Source: Xenopus tropicalis (taxonomy: Eukaryota > Chordata > Amphibia > Anura > Pipidae). From it: a DNA stretch of 64,000 nt. The stretch is taken from the NCBI RefSeq assembly GCF_000004195.4, contig NC_030677.2, forward strand, positions 42,099,142 to 42,163,141. Direction: 5' to 3'. Under the pieces are notes generated by a model. The model ran no database searches. It was given only the letters and a program-made list of their open reading frames with translations, and was not told where the DNA came from. This document shows positions 12,546-24,117 of this stretch, one piece after another (the first letter of the stretch is position 1; every line of letters begins with the position of its first letter). Made by a program: the position numbers and the translations under genes.

Positions 12546-12888
12546 ACAGATGGTGGAGTGCCATCTATGAAATGCTAAGATGCCAACATTCACTGCTGCC
12601 CATAGGTCATCTCTAGAGACTGGCTAAGATAAAAGTGTCCAAGCTACAAACGACAGCACAGAAATGGTGGTCCCATTTTATTCCTCCTGTTCTTCAAATA
12701 CACATTAGATGTAACAGAACAGGGATGTGCTATAGTGTTGTGAAGGATAAAAATAAATCATACTGTATCTAAGAAATATTTACTGGAAAGTAAAATGGGG
12801 TTGCAAGTTATTTTTGATCACATTTTCTAATCAGTTAAATCCACCATGATACAGTCCAGCTCAGAACTAAAACTCCTATTTTTTACAG

Positions 12889-13160
12889 CAGTGCTGTCCA
12901 ACTGTTGGCCCCCCTCTGAATGGCCCCCCACCTGTCTGGCTGCTATGACCGCTTACCTTTGTGTAATTTTTAAATGGTATCAGTACTGAGATTACCTGCC
13001 CCCCCTACAATGTTCACACCTCAGATTCAGGCTGTAAAACCCTGCATTTTTCACACCTGTAAGACCCTCTGTTGTTTACATCTCAGATCTTTGCTGCCTG
13101 TGTGTGCCATACTCTGCTTGCCCTATGCCGCCTGTGTGTGCCATACTCTGCCTGCCTTAT
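12889..13160. repeat. low-complexity CTGCCT/GCC region, possible hAT end
   Basis: 'cagtgctgtccaactgttgg' resembles a hAT left end. It is followed by repeats of 'tgtgtgccatactctgc' at about 13093 and 13134. No matching right end found. Confidence 0.35.
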
Positions 13161-13571
13161 GCTACCTGTTGGGCATCCCAGATATTAGTATAGTAAATTA
13201 TGCTTTATGCCTATTTGGGTGGCTCCAACCCAAACTTAGGAGGAGGACTTTTTGTCCCTAAACCCATCTTTGGTCCAAAGTTGTCTGCAAGACTCCAGAA
13301 GCATCATCAGGCTGTTCCACCCTTACATAATGGCTGTGGCCGGCAGGATAAGGTGTAACAGGCAGCACTGGCATCCCCTACTTCATGTTTTCTTGTACAT
13401 AAGCCAAAGGGCAGACCTACTGTATATTCAGACAAGGTACAGGTATTTTCTTGCATATCCTTATGACCTTTGGTTTATAGCCCTACTATAAGTAAGTACT
13501 AAAGCTGTTGCTGTCAGACCCAGACTGGCAATCTGTGGGTTCTAATCTGTGGGTAATACAAAACCACATTA

Positions 13572-15050
13572 GGGGCACATTTACTAAAAAATTTGGATTG
13601 GAAACGAACAGTTTGCGACTTTTTCGTATTTTTTGCCATTTTTTCGTCACCGTTATGACTTTTTCGTAAATTGTTGTGACTTTTTCGTAGCCGTTACGAC
13701 TTGTGCGAATTGTCGAGACTTTTTCGTAGCCGTTGCGATTTGCTCGTATATTGTCGCAACTTTTTCGTATTGAGCGCTCGTAAACGGCGGGCAAAACTTT
13801 CAGACTTTGCATGATTTTGGAATCCTCCCATAGGACTCAATGGCACTCTGCAGCTCCAACCTGGCCCAAGGAAAGTCTCCCATAGGGCTCAATGGCACTC
13901 TGCAGCTCCAACCTGGCCCAAGGAAAGTCTCCCATAGGGCTCAATGGCACTCTGCAGCTCCAACCCGGCCCAAGGAAAGTCTCCCATAGGGCTCAATGGC
14001 ACTCTGCAGCTCCAACCTGGCCCAAGGAAAGTCTCCCATAGGACTCAATGGCACTCTGCAGCTCCAACCCGGCCCAAGGAAAGCCTCCCATAGGGCTCAA
14101 TGGTACTCTGCAGCTCCAACCCGGCCCAAGGAAAGTCTCCCATAGGGCTCAATGGCACTCTGCAGCTCCAACCCAGCCCAAGGAAAGCCTCCCATAGGGC
14201 TCAATGGCACTCTGCAGCTCCAACCCGGCCCAAGGAAAGTCTCCCATAGGGCTCAATGGCACTCTGCAGCTCCAACCCGGCCCAAGGAAAGTCTCCCATA
14301 GGGCTCAATGGCACTCTGCAGCTCCAACCCGGCCCAAGGAAAGTCTTCCATAGGGCTCAATGGCACTCTGCAGCTCCAACCCGGCCCAAGGAAAGTCTCC
14401 CATAGGGCTCAATGGCACTCTGCAGCTCCAACCCGGCCCAAGGAAAGTCTCCCATAGGGCTCAATGGCACTCTGCAGCTCCAACCCGGCCCAAGGAAAGT
14501 CTCCCATAGGGCTCAATGGCACTCTGCAGCTCCAACCTGGCCCAAGAAAAGTCTCCCATAGGGCTCAATGGCACTCTGCAGCTCCAACCTGGCCCAAGGA
14601 AAGCCTCCCATAGGGCTCAATGGCACTCTGCAGCTCCAACCTTGCCCAAGGAAAGTCTCCCATAGGGCTCAATGGCGCTCTGCAGCTCCAACCTGGCCCA
14701 AGGAAAGTCTTCCATAGGGCTCAATGGTGCTCTGCAGCTCCAACCTGGCCCAAGGAAAGCCTCCCATAGGGCTCAATGGCGCTCTGCAGCTCCAACCTGG
14801 CCCAAGGAAAGTCATGATACTGAGGCTTGAATGAATCCGAAACTTTCGTACTCAGCGCGATGGCTACGGAAAAGTCACGACAATTCGTGCAAGTTGTAAC
14901 GCTACGAAAAAGTCGCAACAATTTACAAAAAAGTTGTAACGGCTACGCAAAAGTCGCAACAATTTATGAAAAAATCGCAAAATACCGATCATTACAAAAA
15001 AAACACATTCGGACGCTTTTCGGACGTTCATGGATTAGTAAATGTGCCCC
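13572..15050. mobile_element. Harbinger-like MITE expanded by a 52-base tandem array
   Basis: Left end GGGGCACATTTACTAA and right end TTAGTAAATGTGCCCC are perfect inverted repeats, flanked by TTA on both sides (13569-13571, 15051-15053). A TWA target site is typical of PIF/Harbinger elements. CpG-containing arms of GACTTTTTCGTAGCCGTT words enclose the array. No transposase is present. Confidence 0.9.
13826..14815. repeat. 52-base tandem array, 19 units
   Basis: The CTGGCCC word (or its variants) recurs in exact 52-base register from 13861 to 14797. Each unit holds CTCCCATAGGGCTCAATGGC and CTCTGCAGCTCCAACC. Units differ by point changes only; no indels were seen. It is the reverse complement of the 5219-5481 unit. 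Confidence 0.97.
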
Positions 15051-15051
15051 T

Positions 15052-15717
15052 TAGAAATAGTTTACATCCCCTCCCCTTAAAGGACTCATGCATCTGCAGA
15101 TCAGGAAGGGGTTAACGGTATCTGCGGATTAAGCTTCCAAAATAAAAGAAGAGAGCTGAGCAGTAGAGAAACATGAAAAGACTTGTTAAAAGAGTACATC
15201 ACACAAAATGTGTTGACTGAAAGGACTGCTAATTGCAACATCCCCCTGCAAGTGAATATGGAGCATAGAATCGCTGGGATGAATCTCAGTTTCTTTTGTT
15301 CTTCACAATCATTGTTTGCGACTGTACGGCTAATGTCCGTGGAAGGCTCATATTTACCTTTCTGCATATTTAAAGACAAAGAAACCCCAAGAAGCAGTCC
15401 AAGCTAGCATCATTTCCACTGAGGCACTGTTGGGTTTGCAACATGCTTTCCTTTCACATTCTGCTTACTATGCTAAGCAACAGAAATGAAATCATATGGA
15501 CGGTACTACAATATAAAAATAACTGGAGTTAAAATTATTATACTGTACAACTGTCTGTGATGCCATGCAACTTTAACGTTTAGCTGAGGGCAGCAACTTT
15601 GTTTCAGTATATAATTAGTATATAAGGCATTACACTGATCAGCCATGCATTCTGAAACCATATAAACATATAAAGCTTGTTATACCAGTGGGCCAATGTA
15701 ATAAAAGCACATGAACA
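15052..15717. other. intergenic, no gene seen
   Basis: No recognisable coding region. The overlapping frames on both strands at 15101-15407 match nothing I know. Confidence 0.5.
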
Positions 15718-15845
15718 TTTACCCAGATCTAGAAACCCATAGCAACCAATCAGATGTTTGTTTTTAAATATCTGACCAGTAAATGCTACTTGTTGATTGG
15801 TTGCTATGGGTTACTACACTTGCATAAAGCTTTGCAGTTTTTATT
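15718..15845. repeat. fold-back repeat, CCATAGCAACCAATCAGA family
   Basis: CCCATAGCAACCAATCAGAT and 'gttgattggttgctatgggtt' are inverted around 'tctgaccagtaaatgct'. Confidence 0.7.
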
Positions 15846-15857
15846 ACATAATCCTGT

Positions 15858-16172
15858 AAGGGCCATGGCACACGGTGACATTTGTTACCTGTGATAATCT
15901 GCACTACCGTGGGTGACAAATCTCCCAAAAAATGCTTTCCCACCAGCAACAATGTAAACTGCTGGTGGGAAGACATATGCGTCCTTAGTTTTTCTGAAGT
16001 CGCCAAAAGTTTCTTCGCAAGGCAACTTCGAAAAAACAAAGCAACACATATGTTTTTCCATTGCCAATTCACATTATTGCCTGTGGGAAAGCATTTGCAG
16101 GAGTTAAGTTTCCCGCAGTAGAGCAGATCTGTTCAGAGCAACAGCACAGTCTACCACTTTCCATGGCCCTTT
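15858..16172. mobile_element. fold-back MITE, GGGCCATGGCACACGG family
   Basis: AAGGGCCATGGCACACGG at left and CCATGGCCCTT at right, with inner inverted words ('gggaaagcatttgcagg' against 'aaatgctttccc'). Frames on both strands across it are palindrome shadows. Confidence 0.75.
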
Positions 16173-16179
16173 GCCCAAT

Positions 16180-17529
16180 GGTGCCCATTGTATTACAGCA
16201 GGAATCTATGGAGACTCAGATTTAACTGACCACTCTGATAAGGAATAGTATAAACTGATCCTGACCAATGAATACAATTAAATATAAGACTCCTTTGGCA
16301 GGATAATCTAATAATCTATGGCTAATATGAATCCTAAGAGATTCAAGTTCTTGAGGATCAAAGGATCAGTTATTACACGTGTTGTCATATTTTGCTTCTC
16401 ATTTCCTTATTAGAATCCTTATTGGCCAGTACAGGGCTTTAAGCAGGATGAAGGTTAGTGCTGAATCATAACAAGACTTCATAAGGAAGCCAAAAAGTGT
16501 TCTGTTCACATTTCTTTTTAACTTACCATTAGTTTAGGCTTGTAAAACTAAGAGCAAATATGCATTCTCTATAAATATTGCACTAACTGGACTTCAGGTT
16601 GGACCCCTTTTTTTCCAGCCAAGGCTCTGGGCCCCCTTTGGGTCTAGCCCCATAGCCCGAGAACCAAATACTTCCTTAACATATGTAAATACAGTGTAAT
16701 TAGTTTATTTTAAATGAAGCCTATTGCCCATGTAACAACTCATCTGAACATTACTTGCAATGAGACACTATGCCAACTACGTTGCTTGTGTAAACAGGGC
16801 TTTGATGTTGATAGCTCCATGTATTTGTTAGAGGAAACATGTTCAGGAGTTAACTGATATGAAACCCTAACTACCATGAGTTCTGCCAAGTACCCAACCT
16901 TATCTTACAAAAGAAAGTTAAAAAAATAATCTTTAACATTGACTATAATGACAAAGCTCTATAAAAAGCACCAGGAAGTTCTATTAAATAGTCTTTTGGG
17001 ATATTAATGTCAGTGCATACAGGTAATACCAATATTACTTGCCAAAATAAAACAGACTGTTCCTTTAATTTCATTGGGTTTTTTTTAATTTCCTGCTAAA
17101 TGGGCAGTTAGTACAAAACTCCATCCATACACATCAATAACAACATTGGTAGGACAAAAGACATTCTGATGACACGTCCCATGTTATTTTTGTTGTCCAA
17201 GGCAGATACTGACTCTGAAATTTTGAGGCGTCTGTATGAAGTGGTTAAAATTAGGGAGTGTGGTTTAACATTGGCAGATGTCTTCTCACCCATCATAGAA
17301 CATCTACACACAATTTCTATTGACATAAACATAAAAAATATAGTTTTTTTTTAAATAAATAAGTATAAAAAATAAATACGGTTATTAAGTCCACAGGTTT
17401 CAAACAGCAATATTATTTTATGAAAATATAAAGAACGTTTCTTCGCTCGACATATAAAATTCTCGGACAAGCTTGCAAACGAGCATAAGTGACATGATGG
17501 ACCAGCACTGGGTTTGGTTTGTCTTTGGC
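16180..17529. other. fgf20 3' flank or 3' UTR, no gene recognised
   Basis: AT-rich sequence without a recognisable coding region or clear repeat. The overlapping 60-75 codon frames near 17108-17354 on the two strands show no family resemblance. Part of it is probably fgf20 3' UTR. Confidence 0.4.
16704..16709 (-). terminator. possible fgf20 polyadenylation signal (AATAAA)
   Basis: TTTATT on the plus strand reads AATAAA on the fgf20 strand, about 1.1 kb past the stop codon. It is the first canonical hexamer I found downstream; ATTAAA-type variants occur nearer (about 17066). In AT-rich DNA this is weak evidence without transcript ends. Confidence 0.25.
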
Positions 17530-17823
17530 CTAAGCTCTTTCTTCGAATTTCCTTAGTAGAGGTTCTAGAATTGATAAATCAGATGCACTCATAGGCTTCA
17601 ATGTTGCACACATGAGCCGCAATGTGATCAGTCTTCTTGCTCCTTTCTCCACTGGCTGGAGCATGGTCATCCACACAGCCCTAGAGACATTTCCAGTAGC
17701 ACCACCGTCTTTGTGGTCTTCCAAGAAGTCCATGACTCTTTCAAGGCACTGTTTCCTTTCTTCATGAAAAGCCCAGGTTTCATGTACATCCCTGTAGAGG
17801 CCAGGTGCTGCTTCAGCTGTATC
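17530..17823 (-). other. unexplained 97-codon open frame just 3' of fgf20
   Basis: On the minus strand a frame shifted by +1 from fgf20 opens after a TAG at 17824-17826. It overlaps the last fgf20 codons and runs to a TAG at 17530-17532. The first ATG in it (at 17731-17733) would give 67 residues. The peptide has an unusually protein-like, charged, amphipathic composition (for example ETWAFHEERKQCLERVMDFL and LSILEPLLRKFEERA). An AG preceded by a pyrimidine-leaning stretch (CCTGGCCTCTACAG) sits just inside the open part. I do not recognise the family. It could be chance coding potential in the fgf20 3' UTR, an exon of an unannotated gene, or an old retrocopy fragment (nine T's on the plus strand near 17344 could be a short tail). 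Confidence 0.3.
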
Positions 17824-18058
17824 CTATGACATCTTTGTAGAGTTCTGGAACTTTTTCAGGATCTACAGGTCTGGGCAAAAAATGTGTGAATTTCTGATGT
17901 CTTTTAGCTCTGGTTCCATCTCTAGGGGTCCCATCTTTGTTAAGTGCTACAAAGTACCGCCTTCCAGAGTCTCCATGTTTGTATAAATTTGATGAATAGG
18001 TATTGTACCAGTTCTCCTCAAACTGTTCCCGGAAAATGCACTCTGAAGTCAGTTTTTC
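17813..18058 (-). CDS. fgf20: fgf20 coding exon 3 of 3 (residues 128-208, stop)
   Basis: C-terminal half of the FGF core, preceded by the acceptor ATCTGCAG. It opens with [20 protein letters not shown] (second conserved Cys at 134), then the [20 protein letters not shown] strand. The basic [15 protein letters not shown] stretch corresponds to the heparin-binding region of the family. The protein ends [12 protein letters not shown] at a TGA (17813-17815), the length and terminus expected for FGF20, where human ends KDLLMYT. No truncation, frameshift or missing core residue is visible. A second reading frame stays open for 97 codons across the stop and downstream; it is listed separately. Confidence 0.97.
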   Translation of the reverse strand, partial: EKLTSECIFREQFEENWYNTYSSNLYKHGDSGRRYFVALNKDGTPRDGTRAKRHQKFTHFLPRPVDPEKVPELYKDVIGYS

Positions 18059-18578
18059 CTGCAGATAAATAAAGGAATATTTAATTAAACAAGGTTGTTT
18101 GAAACAAAGTATAATTTTACAATATAATAATTGTAATAACAAAAAAGATGGCAGGCCAGTGGTGTGCAGGAATGTTATTGGGACAGATTGGCTGCCTTTC
18201 TGTTAACTATGAAGTTCTACATCAAAGAAGTGGCAAAACAATGTATCTGGCACCCTGTGTATTAAGGAAAGCCATTCTCAGAGATAACAGATAATATATA
18301 ACATGCACAAAAGATAAAAGGCGCTCAACAAATGCAACAAAAAAAATCACAATTTATAATGGGCAGAACTAGTCAGTAGTAATGAGAAAGTTTTAGTAAA
18401 GGGCTGGGTGAACTAGAATTCTAGTTTTAGAATATCTTCAGATAAATTCAAATGTAACATACTTATTTATCAAAGCATTTGCAAAAAAATGGATTATGTA
18501 GTAACACAGTGCAACTGTAGCCCATCCATTAATCAGAGTTAAGTACTTATTGCTTGCTTATCACACAAAAGTACTTAC

Positions 18579-18682
18579 CGATCCGAACAGTTCTCCTTTA
18601 TCGTTCATCCCAAGGTAAAGGCCAGTGTCGACCCCTCGAATGCTGACCAAGCCAATAGCTACACTGATGAATTCAAGGATAC
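18579..18682 (-). CDS. fgf20: fgf20 coding exon 2 of 3 (residues 93-127)
   Basis: This 104-base exon, the usual size in the FGF9 subfamily, is too short to stand out as an open frame. Read on the minus strand after TTTGCAG, it completes Gly93 and encodes [20 protein letters not shown] followed by [14 protein letters not shown]. This is the central beta-trefoil segment with the FGF hallmark [15 protein letters not shown] motif. It ends at GGATCG|GTAAGT in phase 0, so exon 3 starts on a whole codon. Intron 2 is 520 bases (18059-18578) and intron 1 is 2026 bases (18683-20708). Confidence 0.97.
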
Positions 18683-20708
18683 CTGCAAATAATAGAAGAT
18701 CAATTTATTACAAATGTGCAAAAATGCCAGTAAAAAAACCTCAGTATTCCACAATATTAGGTTTTAATCAGTTCCCTATAATTCTTAAAAAAAAGAAGCA
18801 CTACTGCTGTTACAGTAGTTTCTAATGGGATGCAAACACCACTACCATATGGAGGATATGGAGGTATTTTGTCTACAGTGGGATATAGTTTTCAAAGCCA
18901 TTCTTAAAAAAAGGGTGTAAGCAGGTGAGTCAGTCGCCTATGAGACCACATCAGAGGGAAGCATTAGGAGAATAGGAACAGTACAAAAGGGAAACATATA
19001 AAAGAACTGCAGCACATCTTTGATCTCTCTCTTGTAATTCCTCTCTATTATTTAATGTGTGCATACTATCTCTCACTTCATGTATCTTCCCTGCTCAGCT
19101 TGGCCCCATGTAAGGCTCCAGCCCAGTGTTTCTAGATGAATTTGAACCCATTACAAAACATGCATGGAGTTCCAGCTCCCCAGCCCAATGAGTTGCCATA
19201 TAAATTAACCCCTTCAGTTAACTAAAGTTACAAGTTTACACATTTGAAGTTTAAGCATTTGTTGAACACTGACACTCAGAATCCCCCTGAACATATTTGG
19301 CAGCTGGGCCCCTTAGCTAACACTGAGTACACTTTAGATGCAGTTTGTTTTATTTTTCAAGCCAATGAGCTGCTTAGGGGGTTAGTTAACCCTTGAGGTG
19401 CCAGTGGGCCTGTTCCTATACACACAGGTATGTTATTATTAGGACTTACGGAAAACGTTTAATCTCGTCTTGCAGTCACTGAATCAATACGGCTTTAAAG
19501 AAAAATTACAGACTATCAACCACAGTTGGGTTGTTCAGATAAAAGGAAACTGAATAAATACACTAGGATTATTCACTCTTCCTGTCAGATAAGCGTTTCC
19601 ATCCCTTTCCTTTTTTTTGTGCCTCTGTGGGAGTGAAGTATATTTAAAGGGGAACATAAGAGCAGGGTTCTGCAAAGTATTGCTTGCTGAACGGTATGAG
19701 GTTACAGCAGGATTAACTATTTAGCAATCTGAATTATACCTTGGGGATTTACTGTATTTTCTTTACAAACCACACAAGGTGAAAGGATCTGTTCTTAGGA
19801 ACAGGGTGAGAAAACCCAGGCAGCAGGTGTACAGAAGGCACCCATCTGAACATGAAGAAGGAGGAAAGCGGGCAGATTAGTGCTATGGAAAATAAACATA
19901 GCTACATACTTTATATGACTGTTGTGTGCATGCCTTCCAACTATATATCAGGCACACATTGCATACCCTGACTAGTGTGTGTGTGTATATGTGTGTGTGT
20001 GTATATGTGGTCAGGCTACCTGATAAATAGGTACAACTGTATGGCAGTACTAACCATGACTAGCTTATGTGAAGGAGAATTAGGTACAAGTGTATAACAG
20101 GCGCACAGTAGGAACATAACTAGCCTGGGTGTATGATCCATAGGTGCAGCCGCATATCAGGACACTGATTTATCAGCCTGGGTGTATGAGGAAAGAGGTG
20201 CAACTGTATGTGGCTTTCAGCTCTACAGTGCTGCTTTCAACAACAAGTATGTTTTGCAGGCTTTGAAGCCGTCATGGTTCCTGAGCCTTTAAAGCAGCGC
20301 AGGCTAATGCAACAACCTTCAGAACGCCGCTGTTTGATAATTACGGAAATATGCCATACAATCTCGCTGTTGCTCTTAGAAAAATGTAAAAAAAAGTGTT
20401 GCATTGATTTATTGTAGATTAAAGCCTAAAACGGGCATCTTGGTATCCTGTAACAATCTGTATTCATACCAAATTACAAGGTTGCCAATTAGCCTATAAT
20501 TGCGGAAGATTATGCATTTAGGTCCAATTCTGGAATATCAGAGGCATGAAGGTGTCAGTGTGGTGCCAAGTGTCCCACGTTAAAGTGTGAGAGCCACAGG
20601 ATTATGGCAGCTCCCTGCACACCTTGCTGCTAATCCCGGCACCTCGTTATCTGCAGGGGGATTAGTAGGGATAATAAAGCCGCTACAGTATGGGGCAGCG
20701 ATACGTAC
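18683..20708 (-). other. fgf20 intron 1
   Basis: Runs from the donor GTACGT after TTTG to the acceptor TTTGCAG. It holds a TG/TATG microsatellite at about 19975-20006 and no recognised coding sequence. The short frame at 20208-20417 has no family resemblance. Confidence 0.9.
19975..20006. repeat. (TG)n / TATGTG microsatellite
   Basis: Alternating TGTG runs interrupted by TATATG, inside fgf20 intron 1. Confidence 0.85.
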
Positions 20709-20985
20709 CAAAGCGGCTGTGATCCTGCCGTGTGCCCTGCACATTCCCGTCCGGCAGTATCTGCAGGTGGAAGCCGGTCCTACAGTAGAGCTGGCGGCGG
20801 CGCAGGATTCCCTGGAGATGCGACAGGTCGGAGGGGGCGCTGCGGGAGAGTCGCTCAGACTGAGCCAGGGGATCGTTGAAGAGCAGAGGGCTGTCCTTGG
20901 CAGGCGGCAGCAAGAAGTGGGAGCCTACCTGTCCCAGGGCATCAAACCCACCGAGGAAGGTGCTCACGTCGGCCACAGGAGCCAT
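20709..20985 (-). CDS. fgf20: fgf20 coding exon 1 of 3 (residues 1-92)
   Basis: Fibroblast growth factor 20, a secreted paracrine FGF of the FGF9/16/20 subfamily that signals through FGF receptors with heparan sulphate. The start [13 protein letters not shown] matches the family's MAPL.EVG.FLGG start, and the ATG lies at 20983-20985. The exon carries the family N-terminus, a hydrophobic [10 protein letters not shown] segment (no classical cleaved signal peptide; the subfamily uses an uncleaved internal signal), then the first core strands [20 protein letters not shown] (residues 61-80, conserved Cys68). It ends in phase 1 at TTTG|GTACGT, inside the Gly93 codon. The frame stays open upstream of the chosen Met, but that part resembles nothing in the family. 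With exons 2 and 3 the protein is 208 residues, near the human 211. The gene is divergent from micu3. Seen directly: frame and splice signals. Family identity is from recognised sequence. Confidence 0.97.
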
Positions 20986-21600
20986 GTGCACAATGACTCT
21001 AAGGCGGATGACACACAAGTCCCAAAATCCCCAAAAGAATGATGGTGAAGAAACAAGTGTCCAGGTCAGTGGCAGATCTGTTTCGGCATGTAGTTGCCTT
21101 CTCCAGAGCTCTGTGCTAGTAGGCGAGTGAGCGCTTGTCGCCGGTATATGTACGAAGGGTATGTATATTGGGCAAGTTGACATATGTTAATGAAGCACGT
21201 TGTCAGACAGTGACTCAAAGCACTCTCTGTTCACACCTCGCACAGCGCTGGTAAGGATGTGCAAAGTGGCTTCTTTTCATCGCAGGACCATTCAAATGCA
21301 GCGTTAGTCACCATGATCACCATAATCCACATTGCGAGAGCAGCATCAGCGACTCCTGTGAGTGATGCCAAATGACATGTGGGGGCAGATGTGAGGGGCC
21401 ACAGAGAAGGTGCTGCTGGGATGCAGGAGGTGCTGCTAGTGCCTTGCCTGGACAGGTGCAAAGAAAGGTAGAGAAGGGAAAGGGGGCGGCTCCTCCTCCT
21501 TAGACCTTCCCAGACTCTCACATACATCATGGGAACAAACACACACACACATCCCAAATTCCTTCTTCTTCTTTAAAAAAAAATGGGAGTGAATGACAGC
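20986..21600 (-). promoter_or_regulatory. probable fgf20 5' UTR and promoter region
   Basis: Sequence directly upstream of the fgf20 ATG. It is more GC-rich and CpG-containing up to about 21260 than the flanks, and carries a short CA run at about 21538-21550. No transcription start or TATA box can be fixed from sequence alone. Placement rests only on position. Confidence 0.35.
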
Positions 21601-22496
21601 CCCTCCTGGGGCCCGGAGAGGCATAGAATTACTCCTGGCATTGTTACCTGCAGTACCTGCCCACCCTTTCTGAAACATTCTCCTGTACAACTGTATGTAA
21701 CCCAGGATGGGACTAACCAGATGGGACATTCTATGCAAACATATTGTTAGAGTGCTGCATGTTGCTGGCCTAACTCAAAGTTATTGGGGCCCACAGTAAA
21801 ATCATTTTAGGCCCCACTTAACTTTAGGAATACAATGTTTTGCATAACATACATTAAAACTGCTTCTTAGTCATTGCCCCCACTGACCACCAATCTGATT
21901 TTTCCACAGGCTGATAATCTGCCCCAGTGTGGTACTAACCTTATTATTATTATATACTGGAGGATTCTGGCAGTGTAGTTCAGCAACCTGAGGACCGAAG
22001 GTTAAAAAAACAGCACCATGGGAGTATCAGTTGTGCCTCATGGGAATGTACAATAAGTAGAACAAAATCCGCCTCTTACTAAACTTTCTAAACATAATGA
22101 ACTGCTCTGGAGCGGGCATAGCACAAGGGCAAGTTGTATGAGGAGTGGTATATGTAGTGCGCATAACGCCCATTTATAGTCTCCTTCCATAAACAGAGGA
22201 TGCAGGGAGTTAATTTTCAACTATAGATCTGCAGCATAAAGTCTTGTAGCAAGTAGAATCTAGCATTTCTTTTACCACCAGAATGTGTAGATAATATTAA
22301 TATAGCATCAGGTAGCGAGGGGGATGCTGGGAAGTCAATTTCATGGCAGAAATATAAACTCTAAATGTATGTCTATAGCATTATTAGTGGGTCAATTATT
22401 TAGCAAGTGTAATAACGCTTTCCAGTTTAATTGTTTAATCATTTTTTTTTCAATTTTCCTATCATGTTATATTCCTATATGCATACATTAACATTG

Positions 22497-22680
22497 TCTT
22501 TAGGCACAATTGGCAAAAAGTAAAGCACAACAGAAAATGACACAGTGTGCAAAGTGCAAAAAAATGGCTGCAATCGGCCTTATCTGGTACTTTGCACACT
22601 GTGTTCTGCTGTTTGCAATTGCTGCAGACCATTGCGCTTCATTTTGAAGCACAGAGACGCCTGTTTCAAAGCACAGAAAC
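22497..22680. mobile_element. fold-back element, CACAGTGTGCAAAGTGC
   Basis: 'acacagtgtgcaaagtgcaa' at 22540 and 'gtactttgcacactgtgttc' at 22588 are inverted, with outer arms 'caattggcaaa' and 'gtttgcaattg'. Related to 41940-42060. Confidence 0.65.
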
Positions 22681-23073
22681 ATAGGGCTAGCCCATTAACT
22701 AGATTGCTACCTGCACTAGACAGTGCTCTATCCAAGAGGGGCAAGTGGGGGGAGGCACATAGGTGTCCTCCCTTTCACCCCTTAAATTGTGTGTCATTTG
22801 GAAATGGAAAGTTAGGGAGCAGCAGTTAAATGGGCCTTCAGACCCTGCTCTCTGAGCGCAGCATTCCCAGGGGCAAAAGTGCTTGTTAGATAAACACTAA
22901 GGGGATCTTGCAAGAAACATAACGTGGTCAGGCTGACTTTGACCATACTGCTCGAAGAAACAGAACAATACAAAGTTGGCCATACATATGGGCCAACTTA
23001 CTGTAGCCCCTCTTACTGTATCTGTCTGTTGGCGAGAGTAATGTATGGCAACGTTCATTCACACCTTTTTTCT

Positions 23074-23132
23074 TTCTTTCAGGCACACACAAAAACATCA
23101 GTTTTCTTTCAGGGACACACAAAAACATCAGT
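23074..23132 (+). repeat. two 27-base direct repeats
   Basis: TTTCTTTCAGGCACACACAA and then AAACATCAG are repeated with one change (GGCAC to GGGAC). Confidence 0.85.
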
Positions 23133-24117
23133 ATCTCACTTTATTATAACACTATAGGTACATGTAATTTATACAGACCTTATTTACTGTACTTTCATAA
23201 GTACATAAAAGTGTAATGAGAACTAAACCTTTATGAGGCCCCAATGACACCATAGCTGAACATGAGCCTGATTGGAGGAGATGAAATAGATCTGAGGTTC
23301 CTTACAAATTTCCCAGCAGTGTTTGGGAGGAATTAATGGGCAGATGCTTGGGCACCATCCCCACACCTTGAGAAACCCTCAGCTTTCAGTGCACCTGAAC
23401 TATAAAATGCCTCCTTTAAAGCAGCAATTTAGTGGGGAATAACTAACCCCCTAGCTAAAAGCTGTAAATAGATAAAACACTCCCCAATAGATTCAGGTTG
23501 TCATTGAAATAGTTTGTAGCAGGTATATGTTACATTATTTACCTTTCAAATGACAGGATTCTGTCATGTGGTGGGATCTGAAATCCACCATAATCGCGAT
23601 TTCAAAGCACATCTGTGTAAACATTATCACACCAGTGTAAAACACCAGCCAATGAGTTTGTGCTTTGAACAAAATCTGCTTAATTGCAGTGTTAATTCAA
23701 AGAAAGTGAGATCAAAGTTACATCTCCCAAAAGCAACAATTTCGCAAGTGCCTTTGTATCCAAATGAATGGAAAGGGAAGATTTGGAGTAGTTTATAACT
23801 CACACCCAGGGTTTTTATTGATATTGCAACAAACAAAAAATAAATCAGTCCAACCACCGATTTACTGGGCAGGTACGCGCTCAGCGAGCACAACTGTCTC
23901 ACCTGTAACAAAGACGGCCAGACAATGGGCTGTGCTGCTGGTCAGGCCACAGAATGATTATTAACAGCCACGGGCTTAAGCCAAGGTTCCCTATACACAG
24001 GGACAAATAATATTAATTTGTAAATTTCAGTGACATTAAGCCTGTGGCTCCCCAGATCAGGGATTTACAACCTGCAGACCCTCAGCTAACTCCAATAATA
24101 ATTTCTGCAGGACCAGA

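Larger units (their letters stand above)
21602..24117. other. intergenic region between fgf20 and micu3, first part
   Basis: No coding exon recognised. Contains a fold-back around 22497-22680 and a 27-base duplication at 23074-23132. Could hold regulatory DNA for either gene; not assessable by eye. Confidence 0.5.

Noticed and set aside
13826..14815. CRISPR-like regular array
   Set aside because: Units are contiguous 52-mers with no unique spacers, inside a eukaryotic MITE; an ordinary tandem repeat.
20587..21042. 151-codon plus-strand open frame
   Set aside because: It lies on the opposite strand of fgf20 exon 1 and its upstream region; a shadow of the GC-rich exon.
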